NCBI GenBank assembly: GCA_000302695.1
Contig: AMFN01000003.1
Location: 744,001-808,000 of the forward strand
DNA: 64,000 nucleotides
Reading direction: 5' to 3'
Source: Enterobacteriaceae bacterium LSJC7
GTDB lineage: Bacteria; Pseudomonadota; Gammaproteobacteria; Enterobacterales; Enterobacteriaceae
This document shows positions 20,600-32,312 of this stretch, in pieces. The translations under genes were made by a program, and so were the position numbers. The notes under the pieces are model-generated. The model saw only the letters and a list, made by a program, of their open reading frames with translations, had not been told where the DNA came from and searched no databases. Each line of letters begins with the position of its first letter. The stretch's first letter is position 1.

Positions 20600-22114
20600 T
20601 TAACCTTCGTTATGCATTTCCAGATTTTCGACTTCGTTCTGGCGCTGTAGCGCTTTGGCATCGTCGCTACGCAGGGACTCCAGATATTCCAGGTACTGCA
20701 AATCCACATCTTTCGTGACGTAAATGCCGTCAAAAACAGAGCACTCAAACTGCTGAATGTCCGGGTTTTCAGCGCGCACGGCATCAATCAGATCACTGAG
20801 ATCCTGGAAAATCAGGCCATCTGCCCCGATTATCTGGCGGATCTCCTCCACTTCACGACCGTGGGCGATAAGCTCGTTGGCGCTTGGCATATCGATGCCA
20901 TAGACGTTTGGAAAGCGCACTTCCGGGGCCGCCGAAGCCAGATAGACTTTTTTCGCACCGGCTTCGCGGGCAATTTCGATAATCTGCTCAGACGTGGTGC
21001 CGCGCACGATAGAGTCATCCACCAACAGCACATTCTTGTCACGGAACTCCGCGCGGTTGGCGTTGAGCTTGCGGCGCACGGATTTACGGCGCTGCTGTTG
21101 GCCTGGCATGATAAAGGTGCGGCCTACGTAGCGGTTTTTCACAAACCCCTGGCGATAGGGCTTATTGAGGATATGGGCGATTTCGAGTGCGATATCGCAG
21201 GAGGTTTCCGGGATAGGAATGACCACATCAATATCCAGGTCTTCCCACTCACGGGCAATTTTCTCACCCAGCTTCTTACCCATGCCGACACGGGCGCTGT
21301 ACACGGAAATCTTATCAATGAAGGAGTCCGGGCGCGCAAAGTAAACATATTCGAACAGGCATGGCGTGGTGGTCGGGTTATCGGCGCACAGGCGGCTAAA
21401 GAGCTGCCCTTTCTCGGTGATGTACACCGCTTCGCCTGGAGCGACGTCACGCAGGAACTCAAAGCCCAGCGTATCGAGCGCGACGCTTTCAGAAGCCACC
21501 ATATACTCGGTACGTTCGCCGACTTCACGCTTGCCCAACACCAGCGGGCGGATGCCGTTCGGGTCACGAAACGCTACCATACCGTGGCCGATAATCATGG
21601 CCACACAGGCGTACGCACCGCGAATCTGGCGGTTGGTGGCAGCAATGGCGGCAAAAATGTTGTCGGCTTCCAGCGGATAGTGACGGTACTCGTCCAGCTC
21701 GCTGGCAAAGATATTAAGCAGGATTTCAGAGTCAGACGTGGTGTTGATATGGCGGCGCTTTTCCTCAAACAGCTTCTTGCGTAGCTCGTGAGCGTTAGTC
21801 AGGTTGCCGTTGTGTGCGAGCGTGATGCCGTAAGGTGAGTTGACGTAAAAAGGTTGGGCTTCAGAGGCGCTGGAGCTGCCTGCCGTCGGGTAGCGCACGT
21901 GGCCAAGCCCCATGTTGCCCTGCAGGCGCTGCATGTGGCGAGCTTCAAATACATCGCTCACCAGACCGTTGGCTTTGCGCAGACGAAAGCAGTTGTTCGC
22001 ATCAATGGTGATGATGCCTGCGGCATCCTGCCCGCGGTGCTGAAGCACCGTTAACGCGTCATAAATCGACTGGTTTACCGGCATAACACCGGCGATACCG
22101 ACAATACCGCACAT
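20600..22114 (-). CDS. purF: Amidophosphoribosyltransferase PurF
   Basis: First committed step of purine synthesis: PRPP plus glutamine to phosphoribosylamine. Class II glutamine amidotransferase domain begins with Cys after the initiator Met ([10 protein letters not shown]), then a C-terminal PRTase domain with [18 protein letters not shown]. 504 residues (E. coli 505). Lies downstream of cvpA (38-base gap) under the same PurR-controlled promoter. Confidence 0.98.
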   Translation of the reverse strand: MCGIVGIAGVMPVNQSIYDALTVLQHRGQDAAGIITIDANNCFRLRKANGLVSDVFEARHMQRLQGNMGLGHVRYPTAGSSSASEAQPFYVNSPYGITLAHNGNLTNAHELRKKLFEEKRRHINTTSDSEILLNIFASELDEYRHYPLEADNIFAAIAATNRQIRGAYACVAMIIGHGMVAFRDPNGIRPLVLGKREVGERTEYMVASESVALDTLGFEFLRDVAPGEAVYITEKGQLFSRLCADNPTTTPCLFEYVYFARPDSFIDKISVYSARVGMGKKLGEKIAREWEDLDIDVVIPIPETSCDIALEIAHILNKPYRQGFVKNRYVGRTFIMPGQQQRRKSVRRKLNANRAEFRDKNVLLVDDSIVRGTTSEQIIEIAREAGAKKVYLASAAPEVRFPNVYGIDMPSANELIAHGREVEEIRQIIGADGLIFQDLSDLIDAVRAENPDIQQFECSVFDGIYVTKDVDLQYLEYLESLRSDDAKALQRQNEVENLEMHNEG

Positions 22115-22152
22115 GTTGTCTTTTCCTCATTAAGCCTGCAACCCCGGCGCTG

Positions 22153-22638
22153 TTACCGGGGCAAGAAACTTGACGAGCTTTGCAGATAGTCAAAAAACCA
22201 TCTGATGATGAAACTGAACTGTGGGACCAGCTGCGACTTTTGCCAGTCGTCGCTCTTTGCCATGCCGGTGAAAGTATCAAGGAAAAACAGAATCGCGGCG
22301 ACGATAAGTACGCCCCTGAGTGCGCCAAAGCAGATGCCCAGCACTCTGTCCGTTCCTGAAAGGCCGGTTTTCTCAACCAGTTGGCCAATCACGTAGTTCA
22401 CCACCGCGCCGACGATGAGCGTCGCGATAAACAACACCGCGATAGCTATCCCGTTACGTACCAGTTCATCTTCAAAGCCTGTGAACCAGGTTGCCAGGTA
22501 AGTGTAGTAATGGCTGGCGACAAAGAAAGCGCAGCCCCAGGTAACCAGCGAGAGCGCCTCGCGCACAAACCCACGAATCAGGCTTACAAGACACGAAAAG
22601 CCAATCACAGCGATAATGGCGTAATCAATCCAGACCAT
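22153..22638 (-). CDS. cvpA: Colicin V production-type membrane protein CvpA
   Basis: Inner-membrane protein of 161 residues with four hydrophobic segments (about 5-25, 30-50, 65-85, 100-120) and a soluble tail. Its homologue is needed for colicin V production and for envelope stress tolerance in E. coli and Salmonella. First gene of the cvpA-purF-ubiX operon with a PurR box upstream. Confidence 0.95.
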   Translation of the reverse strand: MVWIDYAIIAVIGFSCLVSLIRGFVREALSLVTWGCAFFVASHYYTYLATWFTGFEDELVRNGIAIAVLFIATLIVGAVVNYVIGQLVEKTGLSGTDRVLGICFGALRGVLIVAAILFFLDTFTGMAKSDDWQKSQLVPQFSFIIRWFFDYLQSSSSFLPR

Positions 22639-22694
22639 ATAAATTCCGCGCTAACTTGCCCTGACATCCTGTTCGGGGCGCATTCTAACAGAAA

Positions 22695-22710
22695 AAGAAA
22701 ACGTTTGCGT
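22695..22710 (-). promoter_or_regulatory. PurR operator upstream of cvpA-purF
   Basis: Minus strand ACGCAAACGTTTTCTT, a full match to the PurR box consensus ACGCAAACGTTTTCNT. It lies 57 bases upstream of the cvpA ATG, as in E. coli. Confidence 0.92.
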
Positions 22711-22830
22711 AGGGATTTCCTTCCCATGCGTAAAAAGAAAAAGTGGACAAAAAAAGCGCTGCTTTTGTTGCCCACCCTTTCATCCTGGGTCGCGCAAAGC
22801 CGCGTCAACCGTGGCTTTGCGCGTAAACCG

Positions 22831-23508
22831 TTACGGCGTGTAGTTCATTACCACACCGTTAAGGCCCGATAAACTGTGCAGTTCACTCAGTGAAGACTTA
22901 AGCTTGTCTTTCGATGCATCCGGTCCTACCAGAATGCGGGTGATTTTACCCTGTACTGGCGTGGAAGGAATAGTGTAAGCACGATAGCCCGCACCGCGCA
23001 GCTTCTCGACAATCTCACCGGCCTTATCAGCATTTTTCAGGGCGCCAAGCTGAACCACATAAGCTTTGCCCACAGGCGCGGCGTTATCCTGCGTTGCCGG
23101 GGTCGGTTTTGGCTGCGGCTCTGACGTGGGTTTCGGTTGCGCTTCTGGCACAGGTTTCGGCTGCGGCGCAGGCTGCGGTTTTGGCTGCACGTTGGGTTTA
23201 GGCTGCAAAACCGCATCGATTCCGGCACCGGTGTCATCCGGTAGTGTTGCCGGGTCGATGCTCGGTGCCGTACTGCTGGCGCGCATTTCCTCGGCGGCCC
23301 CTTCCGGGGGCTGCGATGGCAGCGACTGGCTGGCAGGCGGCAGCATATCCGGCTCATCATTATCGCCCGGTTTTGGCACCAGCGGGATGGCGGCAAACTC
23401 GTCCTGATAATGTTTTTTCTGGCCGTCAAGCAGGCCTGGCAGCACAATTACGCCCAGCGCCACCAGCACAATCGTGCCGACCAATCGGTTCTGAAACTTA
23501 CTCGCCAC
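22831..23508 (-). CDS. dedD: Cell-division SPOR-domain protein DedD
   Basis: Inner-membrane protein that joins the septal ring. One N-terminal membrane anchor (about residues 9-27), a disordered Pro/Lys/Gln-rich linker with repeated PQPKP-type units (about 105-145), and a C-terminal SPOR domain (about 147-223) that binds denuded peptidoglycan. 225 residues (E. coli 220). GTG start as in E. coli. It overlaps the folC 3' end by 11 bases. Confidence 0.94.
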   Translation of the reverse strand: MASKFQNRLVGTIVLVALGVIVLPGLLDGQKKHYQDEFAAIPLVPKPGDNDEPDMLPPASQSLPSQPPEGAAEEMRASSTAPSIDPATLPDDTGAGIDAVLQPKPNVQPKPQPAPQPKPVPEAQPKPTSEPQPKPTPATQDNAAPVGKAYVVQLGALKNADKAGEIVEKLRGAGYRAYTIPSTPVQGKITRILVGPDASKDKLKSSLSELHSLSGLNGVVMNYTP

Positions 23509-24763
23509 CGTTATCCTCCGCTTCCAGGACTTCCATTACGTGCGCCACCGTGTGAAATGAGCCGCACACCAGCACGGTATCAGCTAGCTCAGCCTCTGCC
23601 CGTGCCGCTTGCCAGGCCTCGGCTACACTGCCAAACGCCCGGCCCAGGCCCAAATGCTCAAGCAGCTGTTCGGCGCTGGCGCCACGCGGCCCTTCAAGCG
23701 GTGCACAATACCAGCTATTTACCACACTCTTCAGGCAGGCCAGCGTGCCCGCTATATCCTTATCGTGCAGCATACCGATTACCGCCAGTATTTTTCCGTC
23801 CTGCGCTTCACGCTTTAGACGTTCTGCCAGATAAGCGGCAGCGTGGGGGTTGTGCGCCACGTCGAGAATAACGCGCGGTGAGGTGCTTAAAATCTGAAAA
23901 CGCCCCGGCAGCTGCGCCTGACGTAGCCCCTCGCGCACCGCGGTTTCGTTTACCGGCAGGCGGCTTGCGCGCAGCGCTGCCAGCGCGGTGGCGGCATTAG
24001 GCTGCGGTACCTGCGGCAGTGGCAGGTTATCGAGCGCGCCTGCGGCATCGCTAAAGCGCCAGCCACCGTCTGTCATCTCATAATCCCAGCGCACACCGCG
24101 GCGCAGCAGATAGGCGTCTTTTTCCTGCGCCACGGCCTCAATAGAGGCTGGCATATCCGGCTCGCCCACCACGGCCGGTTTGCCCGCGCGGAAGACTCCC
24201 GCCTTCTCGCGCCCGATGCTCTCCCTGTCTGCACCCAACCAGTCAATGTGGTCGAGCGCAATGCTGGTGATAACGCTCACGTCAGCATCCACGATGTTGG
24301 TGGCATCCAGTCGCCCACCCAGCCCCACTTCAAGAATCACCACATCCAGCGAAGACTGCTTAAACAACCACAGCGCAGAGAGCGTGCCGTATTCAAAGTA
24401 GGTCAGCGAGGTGTCGCCGCGTGCCGCTTCAATAGCCGCAAACGACGCAGTGTGGCGCGCGTCGGGCAACTCCTCACCCTGCACGCGCACGCGCTCGGTA
24501 TAGCGCACCAGGTGCGGTGAGCTATATACCCCAACGCGCAGTCCGGCGGCCATCAGCATCGCCTCAAGGGTGCGGCAGGTGGTGCCTTTGCCATTGGTCC
24601 CGGCAACGGTAAACACAAACGGCGCAGGCTTGAGCACCTCCAGCGTCGTCGCAACCGCGCTCACGCGCTCAAGGCCGAGATCGATAGTTTTGGTATGCAG
24701 ATTTTCCAGATAAGAAAGCCACGTGGCCAGGGGCGACGTGGCTTGGGGAATGCTTTTTTCCAT
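23498..24763 (-). CDS. folC: Dihydrofolate synthase/folylpolyglutamate synthase FolC
   Basis: Mur-ligase family ATP-dependent enzyme that adds glutamate to dihydropteroate and to folates. P-loop GTNGKGTTCRTLEAML, EVGLGGRLDATN and DVAHNPHAAAYL are visible. 421 residues (E. coli 422). It follows accD by 62 bases and overlaps dedD. Confidence 0.97.
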   Translation of the reverse strand: MEKSIPQATSPLATWLSYLENLHTKTIDLGLERVSAVATTLEVLKPAPFVFTVAGTNGKGTTCRTLEAMLMAAGLRVGVYSSPHLVRYTERVRVQGEELPDARHTASFAAIEAARGDTSLTYFEYGTLSALWLFKQSSLDVVILEVGLGGRLDATNIVDADVSVITSIALDHIDWLGADRESIGREKAGVFRAGKPAVVGEPDMPASIEAVAQEKDAYLLRRGVRWDYEMTDGGWRFSDAAGALDNLPLPQVPQPNAATALAALRASRLPVNETAVREGLRQAQLPGRFQILSTSPRVILDVAHNPHAAAYLAERLKREAQDGKILAVIGMLHDKDIAGTLACLKSVVNSWYCAPLEGPRGASAEQLLEHLGLGRAFGSVAEAWQAARAEAELADTVLVCGSFHTVAHVMEVLEAEDNGGE

Positions 24764-24825
24764 GGTGCCCTTCGGGATTCAGAAATACGAAGGGCAGAAC
24801 CCTGCGGCCCTGCCCTGTTGCACTG

Positions 24826-25746
24826 TCAGGCTTCGCTGCCCTGCTCCGGCGCGTCCGGCACGACAATCGGTTCGTGCGGGGCATCCGGGTTCGGCGCAGG
24901 CTTATTGGTCAGCTTCGCCAGCACGCTGGCAAGCTTCAGTCGCAGCTCAGGGCGACGCACAATCATGTCGATCGCGCCTTTTTCAATCAGAAATTCACTA
25001 CGCTGGAAGCCCGGCGGCAGTTTTTCGCGCACCGTCTGCTCGATAACGCGCGGACCGGCAAAACCGATAAGCGCTTTCGGCTCAGCGATATTCAGGTCGC
25101 CCAGCATTGCAAAGCTTGCCGACACGCCGCCCATTGTCGGGTCGGTCAGCACGGAAATATACGGCAGGCCGCGCTCCTGCATTTTCGCCAGCGCAGCGCT
25201 GGTTTTCGCCATCTGCATCAGCGACATCAGCGCTTCCTGCATACGCGCACCGCCGGAGGCGGAGAAGCAGATAAGCGGGCAACCGTCTTCCAGCGCCTGC
25301 TCAACAGCCCGCACGAAACGCGCGCCCACAACGGAACCCATTGAACCGCCCATAAAGGCAAATTCAAACGCCGCCGCCACAACCGGCATACCGTGCAGCG
25401 TGCCTTTCATCACCACCAGCGCATCTTTCTCACCGGTTTCTTTCTGAGCGCTCGCGAGACGGTCTTTGTACTTCTTAGAGTCGCGGAACTTCAGGATGTC
25501 TTTCGGCTCAAGCTCGCTGCCCAGTTCGACCAGCGTGCCTTCGTCAAGCAGGCTGTGCAGACGCTCACGCGCGCCCATGCGCATGTGATGGTCGCATTTC
25601 GGGCAGACCTCAAGGTTACGCTCCAGCTCGGCGCGGTAGAGAACCTGTCCGCAGCTGTCACACTTGGTCCACACCCCTTCTGGAATGCTTGCCCTGCGCG
25701 TCGGGGTAATATTGCTCTTATTGAGAATTCGTTCAATCCAGCTCAT
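24826..25746 (-). CDS. accD: Acetyl-CoA carboxylase carboxyltransferase subunit beta AccD
   Basis: Zinc-ribbon subunit of the carboxyltransferase that makes malonyl-CoA with AccA. The ribbon has Cys pairs CDSC and CPKC (residues 27-52), followed by the carboxyltransferase fold with [20 protein letters not shown]. 306 residues (E. coli 304). The ATG at 25746 gives [11 protein letters not shown] as in E. coli, although the frame is open to 25827. Confidence 0.97.
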   Translation of the reverse strand: MSWIERILNKSNITPTRRASIPEGVWTKCDSCGQVLYRAELERNLEVCPKCDHHMRMGARERLHSLLDEGTLVELGSELEPKDILKFRDSKKYKDRLASAQKETGEKDALVVMKGTLHGMPVVAAAFEFAFMGGSMGSVVGARFVRAVEQALEDGCPLICFSASGGARMQEALMSLMQMAKTSAALAKMQERGLPYISVLTDPTMGGVSASFAMLGDLNIAEPKALIGFAGPRVIEQTVREKLPPGFQRSEFLIEKGAIDMIVRRPELRLKLASVLAKLTNKPAPNPDAPHEPIVVPDAPEQGSEA

Positions 25747-25894
25747 TGATAACCTTTCTGCCTGAACCTGGTTGGTGCCAGTTTTTCTGTGGGCGGCATC
25801 TTGCCATTTTTGCCTCCCGCAGACCATAAATGTCGCTCATTAAATCACAACGCCCGAGCACTTTGGATAAAAAAATACCCGGAGCACTGAATTA

Positions 25895-26557
25895 TCACTC
25901 TTTTGCCTGGCGCGCAGCGGCACGTTTATGACGGATAACCTCCACCACACCAGGTAAAACCGACAGCACAATAATCGCAACAATCAGCAGCTTAAGGTTT
26001 TCCTGGATAATCGGCAGGTCGCCAAACAAGTAGCCTGCATAGGTAAACAGCAGCACCCACAGCAGCGCACCGATAACGTTATAGGCGGCAAAATGGCGAT
26101 ACGACATATGCCCCATTCCGGCCACAAACGGCGCAAAAGTACGTACGATAGGCACGAAACGCGCCAGAATAATGGTTTTACCACCGTGTTTTTCATAAAA
26201 CGCATGGGTTTTATCAAGATAGCTGCGGCGGAAAATTTTTGAGTTCGGGTTACTGAAAAGTCGTTCGCCAAACACCCGGCCAATGGTGTAGTTCACCGCA
26301 TCACCAATAATGGCTGCGACCACCATCAACGCCACCATCAGATGCACGTTTAAATCGTTGCTCGGCAGCGCTGAAATGGCGCCTGCGACAAACAGCAGCG
26401 AATCCCCCGGCAGGAACGGCGTGACCACCAGCCCTGTTTCGCAAAACAGAATCAGGAACAAAATGGCGTAGACCCACACGCCGTACTGCGCCACCATTTC
26501 GGCCAGATGCACATCGATATGTAAAATGAAATCAATAACAAAGCGGATAAAATCCAT
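25895..26557 (-). CDS. dedA: DedA family membrane protein
   Basis: SNARE-associated (VTT) inner-membrane protein of the group that includes undecaprenyl-phosphate and lipid flippases; supports envelope homeostasis and membrane potential. 220 residues, several membrane segments, with the conserved [21 protein letters not shown] and [17 protein letters not shown] motifs. The ATG at 26557 gives [20 protein letters not shown], collinear with E. coli DedA; the longer upstream frame is not needed. 23 bases after truA. Confidence 0.95.
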   Translation of the reverse strand: MDFIRFVIDFILHIDVHLAEMVAQYGVWVYAILFLILFCETGLVVTPFLPGDSLLFVAGAISALPSNDLNVHLMVALMVVAAIIGDAVNYTIGRVFGERLFSNPNSKIFRRSYLDKTHAFYEKHGGKTIILARFVPIVRTFAPFVAGMGHMSYRHFAAYNVIGALLWVLLFTYAGYLFGDLPIIQENLKLLIVAIIVLSVLPGVVEVIRHKRAAARQAKE

Positions 26558-26580
26558 CGTAATGCTTTCCTCTGAAAACG

Positions 26581-27390
26581 TCAGTCTGCCAGAAAAAGCG
26601 GCCCCATTGGAGGCTGCGGCAGCGCAAATTCTGTTGGGTAGTCCACCGACACCAGATACAGCCCCTCGGCGCGCGCGGTTGCCGCCGCCAGCGTGCGATC
26701 TTTTGCTGCCAGCAGTTCGGCCATCCACTCTTCGGGCCGGTTGCCGCAACCGATGTCCATCAGGCTGCCCACGATATTACGCACCATATGATGGACAAAC
26801 GCGTTAGCCTTAATATCCACTACCACGTAATTACCGTAGCGCGCCACGTCGATATGCATCAGGTTGCGCCACGGCGTACGCGACTGGCACTGCACGGCAC
26901 GAAACGACGTGAAATCATTCTCGCCCAGCAGGCACTGCGCGGCACGGTGCATGCGTTGTGCGTCCAGCGGTGCGTGATAGTGGGTAATCCCCTGTTGCAG
27001 CACAGCCGGGCGCAGGCGATGGTTGTAGATAATATAGCGGTAACGGCGCGCCGTAGCGCTGAAACGGGCATGAAAATGCTCCGGCACCGCTTTCACCCAG
27101 CGCACGGCGATATCCGCAGGCAGGTTGGCGTTTGCGCCAAGCGTCCACGCCGCGTCCTGGCGCTGCGCGCGGGTTTCAAAATGCACCACCTGGCCGGTAG
27201 CATGCACGCCTGCGTCAGTGCGCCCAGCGCAGAACACGCCAATCGGCTCTGCCGCGATTTGCGAGAGCACTTTTTCCAGCTTTTCCTGAACGCTGCGCAC
27301 TTCGCGCTGGCGCTGCCAGCCGTAATATTTGCTGCCGTCGTACTCAATGCCGAGCGCAATTTTCTGCACCGGTATGTCCTGCTGCTCCAT
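26581..27390 (-). CDS. truA: tRNA pseudouridine(38-40) synthase TruA
   Basis: Modifies U38-U40 of tRNA anticodon arms. Catalytic aspartate in [13 protein letters not shown] (about residue 60). 269 residues (E. coli 270). Start overlaps the usg stop by one base (TGATG), so translation is coupled. Confidence 0.96.
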   Translation of the reverse strand: MEQQDIPVQKIALGIEYDGSKYYGWQRQREVRSVQEKLEKVLSQIAAEPIGVFCAGRTDAGVHATGQVVHFETRAQRQDAAWTLGANANLPADIAVRWVKAVPEHFHARFSATARRYRYIIYNHRLRPAVLQQGITHYHAPLDAQRMHRAAQCLLGENDFTSFRAVQCQSRTPWRNLMHIDVARYGNYVVVDIKANAFVHHMVRNIVGSLMDIGCGNRPEEWMAELLAAKDRTLAAATARAEGLYLVSVDYPTEFALPQPPMGPLFLAD

Positions 27391-28403
27391 CAGTACAAAT
27401 ACTCCTGCACCAGCTTCTCGGCAATTTTGACCGCCATCAGCGCGCCACCAAAGCGCACGTTGTCAGCAACAGACCAGAACTGAATTTGCTCGGGCATACC
27501 GTAATCGTTACGCACGCAGCCAATGGAAAGGTGCACGCTACCGGAGGCGTCGCCGACCTGGGTCGGGAAGTCGTTTTCGTCAGACAGTTCGATATCTTCA
27601 CTGCGGGCAAAGGCATTGCGTGCCTCTTCGCTGTCCAGCGGGCGCAGCGCTTCCACGCTGACGACCTGGGCGTGGCCATAAAACACCGGGGCCTGTACGC
27701 AGCTTGCCGATATCATCAGCCCGTCGTCCTGCAAAATCTTGCGGGTTTCATCAACAATGCGGCGCTCTTCGCGCACGCTGCCTTCGCTGTCTGGCAGCAG
27801 CGGCAGCACGTTAAACGCCAGCTGACGGCCAAAGTGATCATCTTCATCAATCGGCATGCCGTTAAGCAGGCGCGCACTCTGCCCGGCCAGGGCATCTACC
27901 GCCACTTTGCCGTAAGCCGAGGCAGACAGCAGGCTGGTGACCTGCACCCGGGACAGGCCGCCATCGTCAACAATCGGTTTGATGGCCGTCAGCAACTGGC
28001 TGGTGAGGCTGTGGGCCGAGGCAATAATGTTACGGTTGCGGTAGTCTGCCAGCACAAACGGATTGACCTCTGGCACCACCAGAGGCACATCCGGGTCAAG
28101 GGCAAAAACGCCGCTGGTGTCAATCACCAGGCAGCCTGCGTTAGCGGCTTCATCGGCATAACGCGCTGATGCCTCAGCCCCGGCAACAAAAAACGCCAAC
28201 TGCGCGCGGGTCCAGTCAAATTCCTGCACATCCTCAACCGGGATGCTTCTGCCCGCAAAACGCAGTTTCTCGCCTGCGCTCTCGGTATGCGCCAGTAAGC
28301 TCAACTCGCCCACCGGGAACTGACGCTCGGCCAGCAGTTCAAGCAACGCTTCACCTACGGCACCCGTGGCACCTAATATGGCGATATTCCAGCCTTCAGA
28401 CAT
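27390..28403 (-). CDS. usg: Usg-1, aspartate-semialdehyde dehydrogenase-like protein
   Basis: 337-residue homologue of Asd, with the N-terminal [14 protein letters not shown] nucleotide-binding motif. Its function is unproven: Usg is not known to have the Asd activity, and the usual active-site Cys context is not obvious here. It lies between pdxB and truA as in E. coli and is translationally coupled to truA. Confidence 0.93.
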   Translation of the reverse strand: MSEGWNIAILGATGAVGEALLELLAERQFPVGELSLLAHTESAGEKLRFAGRSIPVEDVQEFDWTRAQLAFFVAGAEASARYADEAANAGCLVIDTSGVFALDPDVPLVVPEVNPFVLADYRNRNIIASAHSLTSQLLTAIKPIVDDGGLSRVQVTSLLSASAYGKVAVDALAGQSARLLNGMPIDEDDHFGRQLAFNVLPLLPDSEGSVREERRIVDETRKILQDDGLMISASCVQAPVFYGHAQVVSVEALRPLDSEEARNAFARSEDIELSDENDFPTQVGDASGSVHLSIGCVRNDYGMPEQIQFWSVADNVRFGGALMAVKIAEKLVQEYLY

Positions 28404-28426
28404 GGTGGTTTACTCCAGAAAACGCA

Positions 28427-28448
28427 GTTGCCCGCCAGTGCGGGCAAC
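28427..28448 (-). terminator. Hairpin between pdxB and usg
   Basis: 9-bp stem GTTGCCCGC / GCGGGCAAC with a four-base loop, followed on the minus strand by TGCGTTTTC. A weak terminator or mRNA 3'-end structure. Confidence 0.5.
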
Positions 28449-28458
28449 AGAAATGAGG

Positions 28459-29595
28459 TTAACGAATCGGATGATGAACGGCGTTAAAGCCGAGCTGCTG
28501 CAATAGCGTTGCCGTCGCAGCGTCGTCGCACAATACATACAGCGAAGACCACTCACGGCGCTCGCGATAGTGCTTGCGTAATTTATCAAACTCACCCGCC
28601 TGGCCTGCCACGTGGCGCAGCAGCGCATCGTCGCGGCGCACATCATACACCAGATGAACCAGCCTTTTCAGCGTACTCTCGTCGAGTTTGCCGTGCAGTG
28701 CCAGGCGGCTTACTTCCGGCGTAGGCAGGAGCGTATCAAGCGCCACCTGGTGTGGCGTACCGAGAAACTGGCTAAAGGCTTCAAATACCTGTGTGGTGCC
28801 GCGCGCCTTACCTTCGAGCGTATAACCGGCAATATGAGCCGTACCGATATCCACTTTCTCAAGCAACGCAACGTTAAGGTCCGGCTCCGGCTCCCATACG
28901 TCAAGCACGGTGCTCAGATGCTGGCCTGATTGCAGGCGCGCCAACAGCGCGGCGTTGTCCACGACCGACCCACGGCAGGCGTTAATCAGAATCGCCCCCG
29001 GCTTAAGCGCACGTATCAGCGTCTCATCGGCCAGGTGCCAGGTTTTGTACGGGCCGTCTTTGTAGAGCGGCGTGTGGAAGGTCAGTACATCTGCTTCACG
29101 CACCAGTTCGTCAAGCGTGCGGAAATCGCCCGCGTCACCGGCATCTTTACGCGGCGGATCGCACAGTAATGTGCGCACGCCCAGCGCCTCAAGCCGCGCC
29201 TGTAAACGCGAGCCAACATTACCCACACCCACAATCCCTACTGTGCGATCGCGAAGTGCAAAGCCATCACGCTCGGCCAGCATCAGCAGCGCCGAGAACA
29301 CGTACTCCACCACGGCAATAGCGTTACAGCCCGGCGCACCAGAAAATCCAATGCCCGCCTGCGCCAGCCACGCATCGTCAACGTGGTCAGTGCCTGCGGT
29401 GGCGGTACCCACAAACTGAACCTTTTTACCACTGAGCAGCGCTTCATTGACTTTGGTGACCGAACGTACCATGAGTGCGTCGGCATCATTGAGCGCATCC
29501 AGCGGGATCGGGCGGCCCGGAACGGCGGTGACCTCCCCCAGGCGGCTGAATAGCTCGCGGGCGTAAGGCATATTTTCATCAACGAGAATTTTCAC
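28459..29595 (-). CDS. pdxB: Erythronate-4-phosphate dehydrogenase PdxB
   Basis: Second step of the DXP-dependent pyridoxal phosphate pathway. D-2-hydroxyacid dehydrogenase fold with the Rossmann motif [13 protein letters not shown], the catalytic Arg region [11 protein letters not shown] and a C-terminal dimerisation domain. Start is GTG at 29595 giving (M)[11 protein letters not shown] and 378 residues, as in E. coli; the frame runs open to 29832 but that part has no family similarity. Confidence 0.96.
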   Translation of the reverse strand: MKILVDENMPYARELFSRLGEVTAVPGRPIPLDALNDADALMVRSVTKVNEALLSGKKVQFVGTATAGTDHVDDAWLAQAGIGFSGAPGCNAIAVVEYVFSALLMLAERDGFALRDRTVGIVGVGNVGSRLQARLEALGVRTLLCDPPRKDAGDAGDFRTLDELVREADVLTFHTPLYKDGPYKTWHLADETLIRALKPGAILINACRGSVVDNAALLARLQSGQHLSTVLDVWEPEPDLNVALLEKVDIGTAHIAGYTLEGKARGTTQVFEAFSQFLGTPHQVALDTLLPTPEVSRLALHGKLDESTLKRLVHLVYDVRRDDALLRHVAGQAGEFDKLRKHYRERREWSSLYVLCDDAATATLLQQLGFNAVHHPIR

Positions 29596-29823
29596 GTCAG
29601 GTACCTGTTTTGTGCGGTTTTCACAGAGGCTGCTTCCAGGATAGACCCCATTGAGCGAAAGCGACAAGCGCGCCGTGGCGCTGGCTTTGTAATCATTATG
29701 TACAGGGTGTATCCGAACGTCCGCAATATGCAGTATAAAGGCGGCAAGTGTGCCATAATCTCGCCGCCAGGCATACCTGACCTGCCACGCAATGTTCTCT
29801 GGTGATTTAAGTAAGGAATTTTG

Positions 29824-30834
29824 ATGATGCACTCCATCCCGGCCGCGGGCGCGCGACCTCCGGGTGAACCTCCGGGCGCACCACCTTCAGCGGGTGCTCA
29901 GCCTCTCACACCACAGCAGCGCACCGTTCTGGAGCGCCTGATTACCCGCATTGTCGCCTTAAGCCAGGCACAGCGTGCGGAAGTGTGGGCGGGCATGAAA
30001 CACGATTTAGGTATTAAAAACGATCAGCCATTGCTGTCGCGCCATTTCCCGGCCGCTGAGCAGAACCTGAACCAGCGCCTGAACGGTGCGCAGGAGCGCC
30101 ATGCGGTGCGCCAGACCCTGCAACAGCTCACCGAACTGCTGCAACATGGCAATAATCGCCAGGCGGTAAGCGACTATATCCGCAGTCAGTTTGGCCAGAC
30201 CGTATTAAGCCAGCTCACCCACGAGCAGATCAAAAGCGTGTTGACGCTACTGCAAAATAATCAGCTGGAAATTCCCCAGCCGCAGCAGCGCCCCGCTACC
30301 GACAGGCCGATGCAGCCCGCTGAGCACAATGCGCTTAACCAACTGGTCGGCAAGCTGGCCGCCGCCACGGGCGAGTCAAGCAAACTTATCTGGCAGTCGA
30401 TGCTGGAACTCACTGGCGTAAAAGGCGGTGAAACCCTTCCGGCACGCCACTACACGCTGCTAACCACCTGGCTTACGGCACGCCTGACGCTGGCGCAACA
30501 GCCCGCCCCTACGTTGCAAACAATCCAGACCGTGCTGAAACAGCCGCTGGAGAGTAGCGAATGGCGGGAAATTACCGAATATGCCGAGCAGCGTCATCAG
30601 GCCACGCCGCAGACGGTGCTGACCGCGCCGCAGGTGCAGGACATACTGAATCATTTGTTCTTAAGACGCCTTGAGCGTGCGACAAGCAGCGCGCCAGTGC
30701 AGCCGGAGCACGTTCAGCCTATCTGGGCGCCGTTTGTGCCGGTGATTGAGCAGTTAAAAACCCTCAGCAACCGCCCGGCACTGGGCCTGGTCGCCCTGCT
30801 GCTGTTTATTGCGCTGATGTGGATCCTGTTTTGA
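29824..30834 (+). CDS. flk: Flagella biosynthesis regulator Flk
   Basis: Inner-membrane anchored regulator (335-336 residues) that links flagellar hook/ring assembly to late-gene expression in Salmonella. N-terminal Pro/Gly-rich region, helical middle with [21 protein letters not shown], and a single C-terminal membrane helix ([17 protein letters not shown]). A TTG and two ATGs follow one another; the ATG at 29824 has AAGGA six bases before it. No flagellar genes are in the window. Confidence 0.93.
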   Translation: MMHSIPAAGARPPGEPPGAPPSAGAQPLTPQQRTVLERLITRIVALSQAQRAEVWAGMKHDLGIKNDQPLLSRHFPAAEQNLNQRLNGAQERHAVRQTLQQLTELLQHGNNRQAVSDYIRSQFGQTVLSQLTHEQIKSVLTLLQNNQLEIPQPQQRPATDRPMQPAEHNALNQLVGKLAAATGESSKLIWQSMLELTGVKGGETLPARHYTLLTTWLTARLTLAQQPAPTLQTIQTVLKQPLESSEWREITEYAEQRHQATPQTVLTAPQVQDILNHLFLRRLERATSSAPVQPEHVQPIWAPFVPVIEQLKTLSNRPALGLVALLLFIALMWILF

Positions 30835-30858
30835 GTTCCGCCCCGACCGGGGCGGACG

Positions 30859-32037
30859 TTACTTCCTGAACGCCAGCAGCGTCACTACAATCCCCATCAC
30901 GGCGGCAATTGCGCCAGTCAGAAATACCGACGGATAACCCACCGCGGTTGCCAGCAGTCCGGTCAGCGGACCGGTCACCGCGTAGGCAATATCCTGGAAC
31001 GCGGCATAGCCGCCAAGCGCCGTTCCTCGCACCTGCGGCGGTACGCGCTTGACCACTTCCACACCAAGCGCCGGGAAAATCAGCGAACAACCGCAGCCGG
31101 TCAGGGCCGCTCCCGCCAGCGCCACCCAGGCGCTCGGCGCCTGCCACAGCATCAGCAGCCCGACGATTTCAATGACTAATGAGGCCAGCGCCACGCGCAC
31201 GCCGCCGAAGCGGTCCGGCATCCAGCCAAACAGAATGCGCATCAGCACAAACGCACCGCCGAAAGCGGTAAGTGTGAAACCCGCCATATCCCAGCCACGA
31301 CTGGCAAACCACAGCGATACAAAGGTGCCAATCACCGCAAAACCTACCCCCTGCAGCGCCAGCCCCAGGCCCGGTTGCCAGATAAGCCCCACCACACTCC
31401 ACAGCGAAGGCCGGTCGCCCTTATGCGCCTCAACCTTGCGCACACCGCCGTTGAAGCACCAGGCCAGCAGTGGCAGCACTATCGTCACCGCCGCCAGTTC
31501 GACATAGCCAAAATGACCGTGGATCCAAAGCCCCAGTGGTGCACCGGCCGCCAGCGCGCCATAGATGGCCATGCCGTTCCAGGACATGACTTTGCCGGAG
31601 CGCGACGGCCCCACCAGCCCCATGCCCCAGGTGAGCGTGCCGGTTAAAAGCTGGCTTTCGCCAAAGCCGAGCACCAGGCGCCCCAGTACCAACAAGCCAA
31701 ACTTTGCCATTGCCGACACCGGCAGCAGTGCCGCCAGCAACCATGCAGCCCCGGCCAGCGCACAGGCCACCATGCCCTGCATGGCAGAACGTTTAGCTCC
31801 GCGCTGGTCAGCCAGTTTGCCCGCGTAACCGCGCGTCAGCACGGTGGCGAGGAACTGGATACCCACAGCCACGCCCACCATGGCGTTGCCAAAGCCCAGC
31901 TCCTGGTGCACAAACAGCGGGATCACCGGCAGCGGCAGGCCGACGGTCAGATAGGTCAGAAACACCGCAAAGGCGATGCGAAACAGCGACACGCTGTCTG
32001 AAGAGGTATGTTGTGTCGTTTGAGAAACGGCAGACAT
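30859..32037 (-). CDS. yfcJ: MFS transporter YfcJ
   Basis: 12-helix major facilitator of 392 residues, E. coli YfcJ family (arabinose-efflux-like). MFS motif [17 protein letters not shown] after helix 2 is clear. Start at 32037 ([12 protein letters not shown]) matches E. coli length; upstream frame discarded. Substrate unknown. Its 3' end is 24 bases from the convergent flk stop. Confidence 0.92.
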   Translation of the reverse strand: MSAVSQTTQHTSSDSVSLFRIAFAVFLTYLTVGLPLPVIPLFVHQELGFGNAMVGVAVGIQFLATVLTRGYAGKLADQRGAKRSAMQGMVACALAGAAWLLAALLPVSAMAKFGLLVLGRLVLGFGESQLLTGTLTWGMGLVGPSRSGKVMSWNGMAIYGALAAGAPLGLWIHGHFGYVELAAVTIVLPLLAWCFNGGVRKVEAHKGDRPSLWSVVGLIWQPGLGLALQGVGFAVIGTFVSLWFASRGWDMAGFTLTAFGGAFVLMRILFGWMPDRFGGVRVALASLVIEIVGLLMLWQAPSAWVALAGAALTGCGCSLIFPALGVEVVKRVPPQVRGTALGGYAAFQDIAYAVTGPLTGLLATAVGYPSVFLTGAIAAVMGIVVTLLAFRK

Positions 32038-32263
32038 GCTGCTTACTCCATCGAAAAGCAGAGTCAGGCGAGAAATACACCACGCGCTCTGCACCCGTAA
32101 TCAGGTAAAAGGCGCGTTGGTTGACGTTAAACGCTTACGCAATGCAGGGAGCATTGTTAGAAAGGCGAAGTGTGCCGTCAGTGTAAAGGTGTGTCAATGG
32201 AAGGTTGTACGAAAGCGCACAGACACACAAACCCGTAACGTCTGGGGGTTGCGCGTGGGGCAT

Positions 32264-32292
32264 AAAAAACGGGGCGCTTTGCGCCCCGTTTT
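32264..32292 (-). terminator. fabB terminator
   Basis: 12-bp stem AAAACGGGGCGC / GCGCCCCGTTTT with a three-base loop; on the minus strand the stem is followed by further T residues. It sits 20 bases past the fabB stop. Confidence 0.9.
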
Positions 32293-32312
32293 CAGACCTG
32301 TTACCGTTACGC

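Noticed and set aside
20861-21784. 307-codon plus-strand frame inside purF
   Set aside because: Antisense shadow of purF, low-complexity composition, no start signal.
22792-22822. Hairpin GCGCAAAGCC/GGCTTTGCGC between dedD and cvpA as a terminator
   Set aside because: The stem is perfect (10 bp) but no T-tract follows on either strand, so I do not list it as a terminator.
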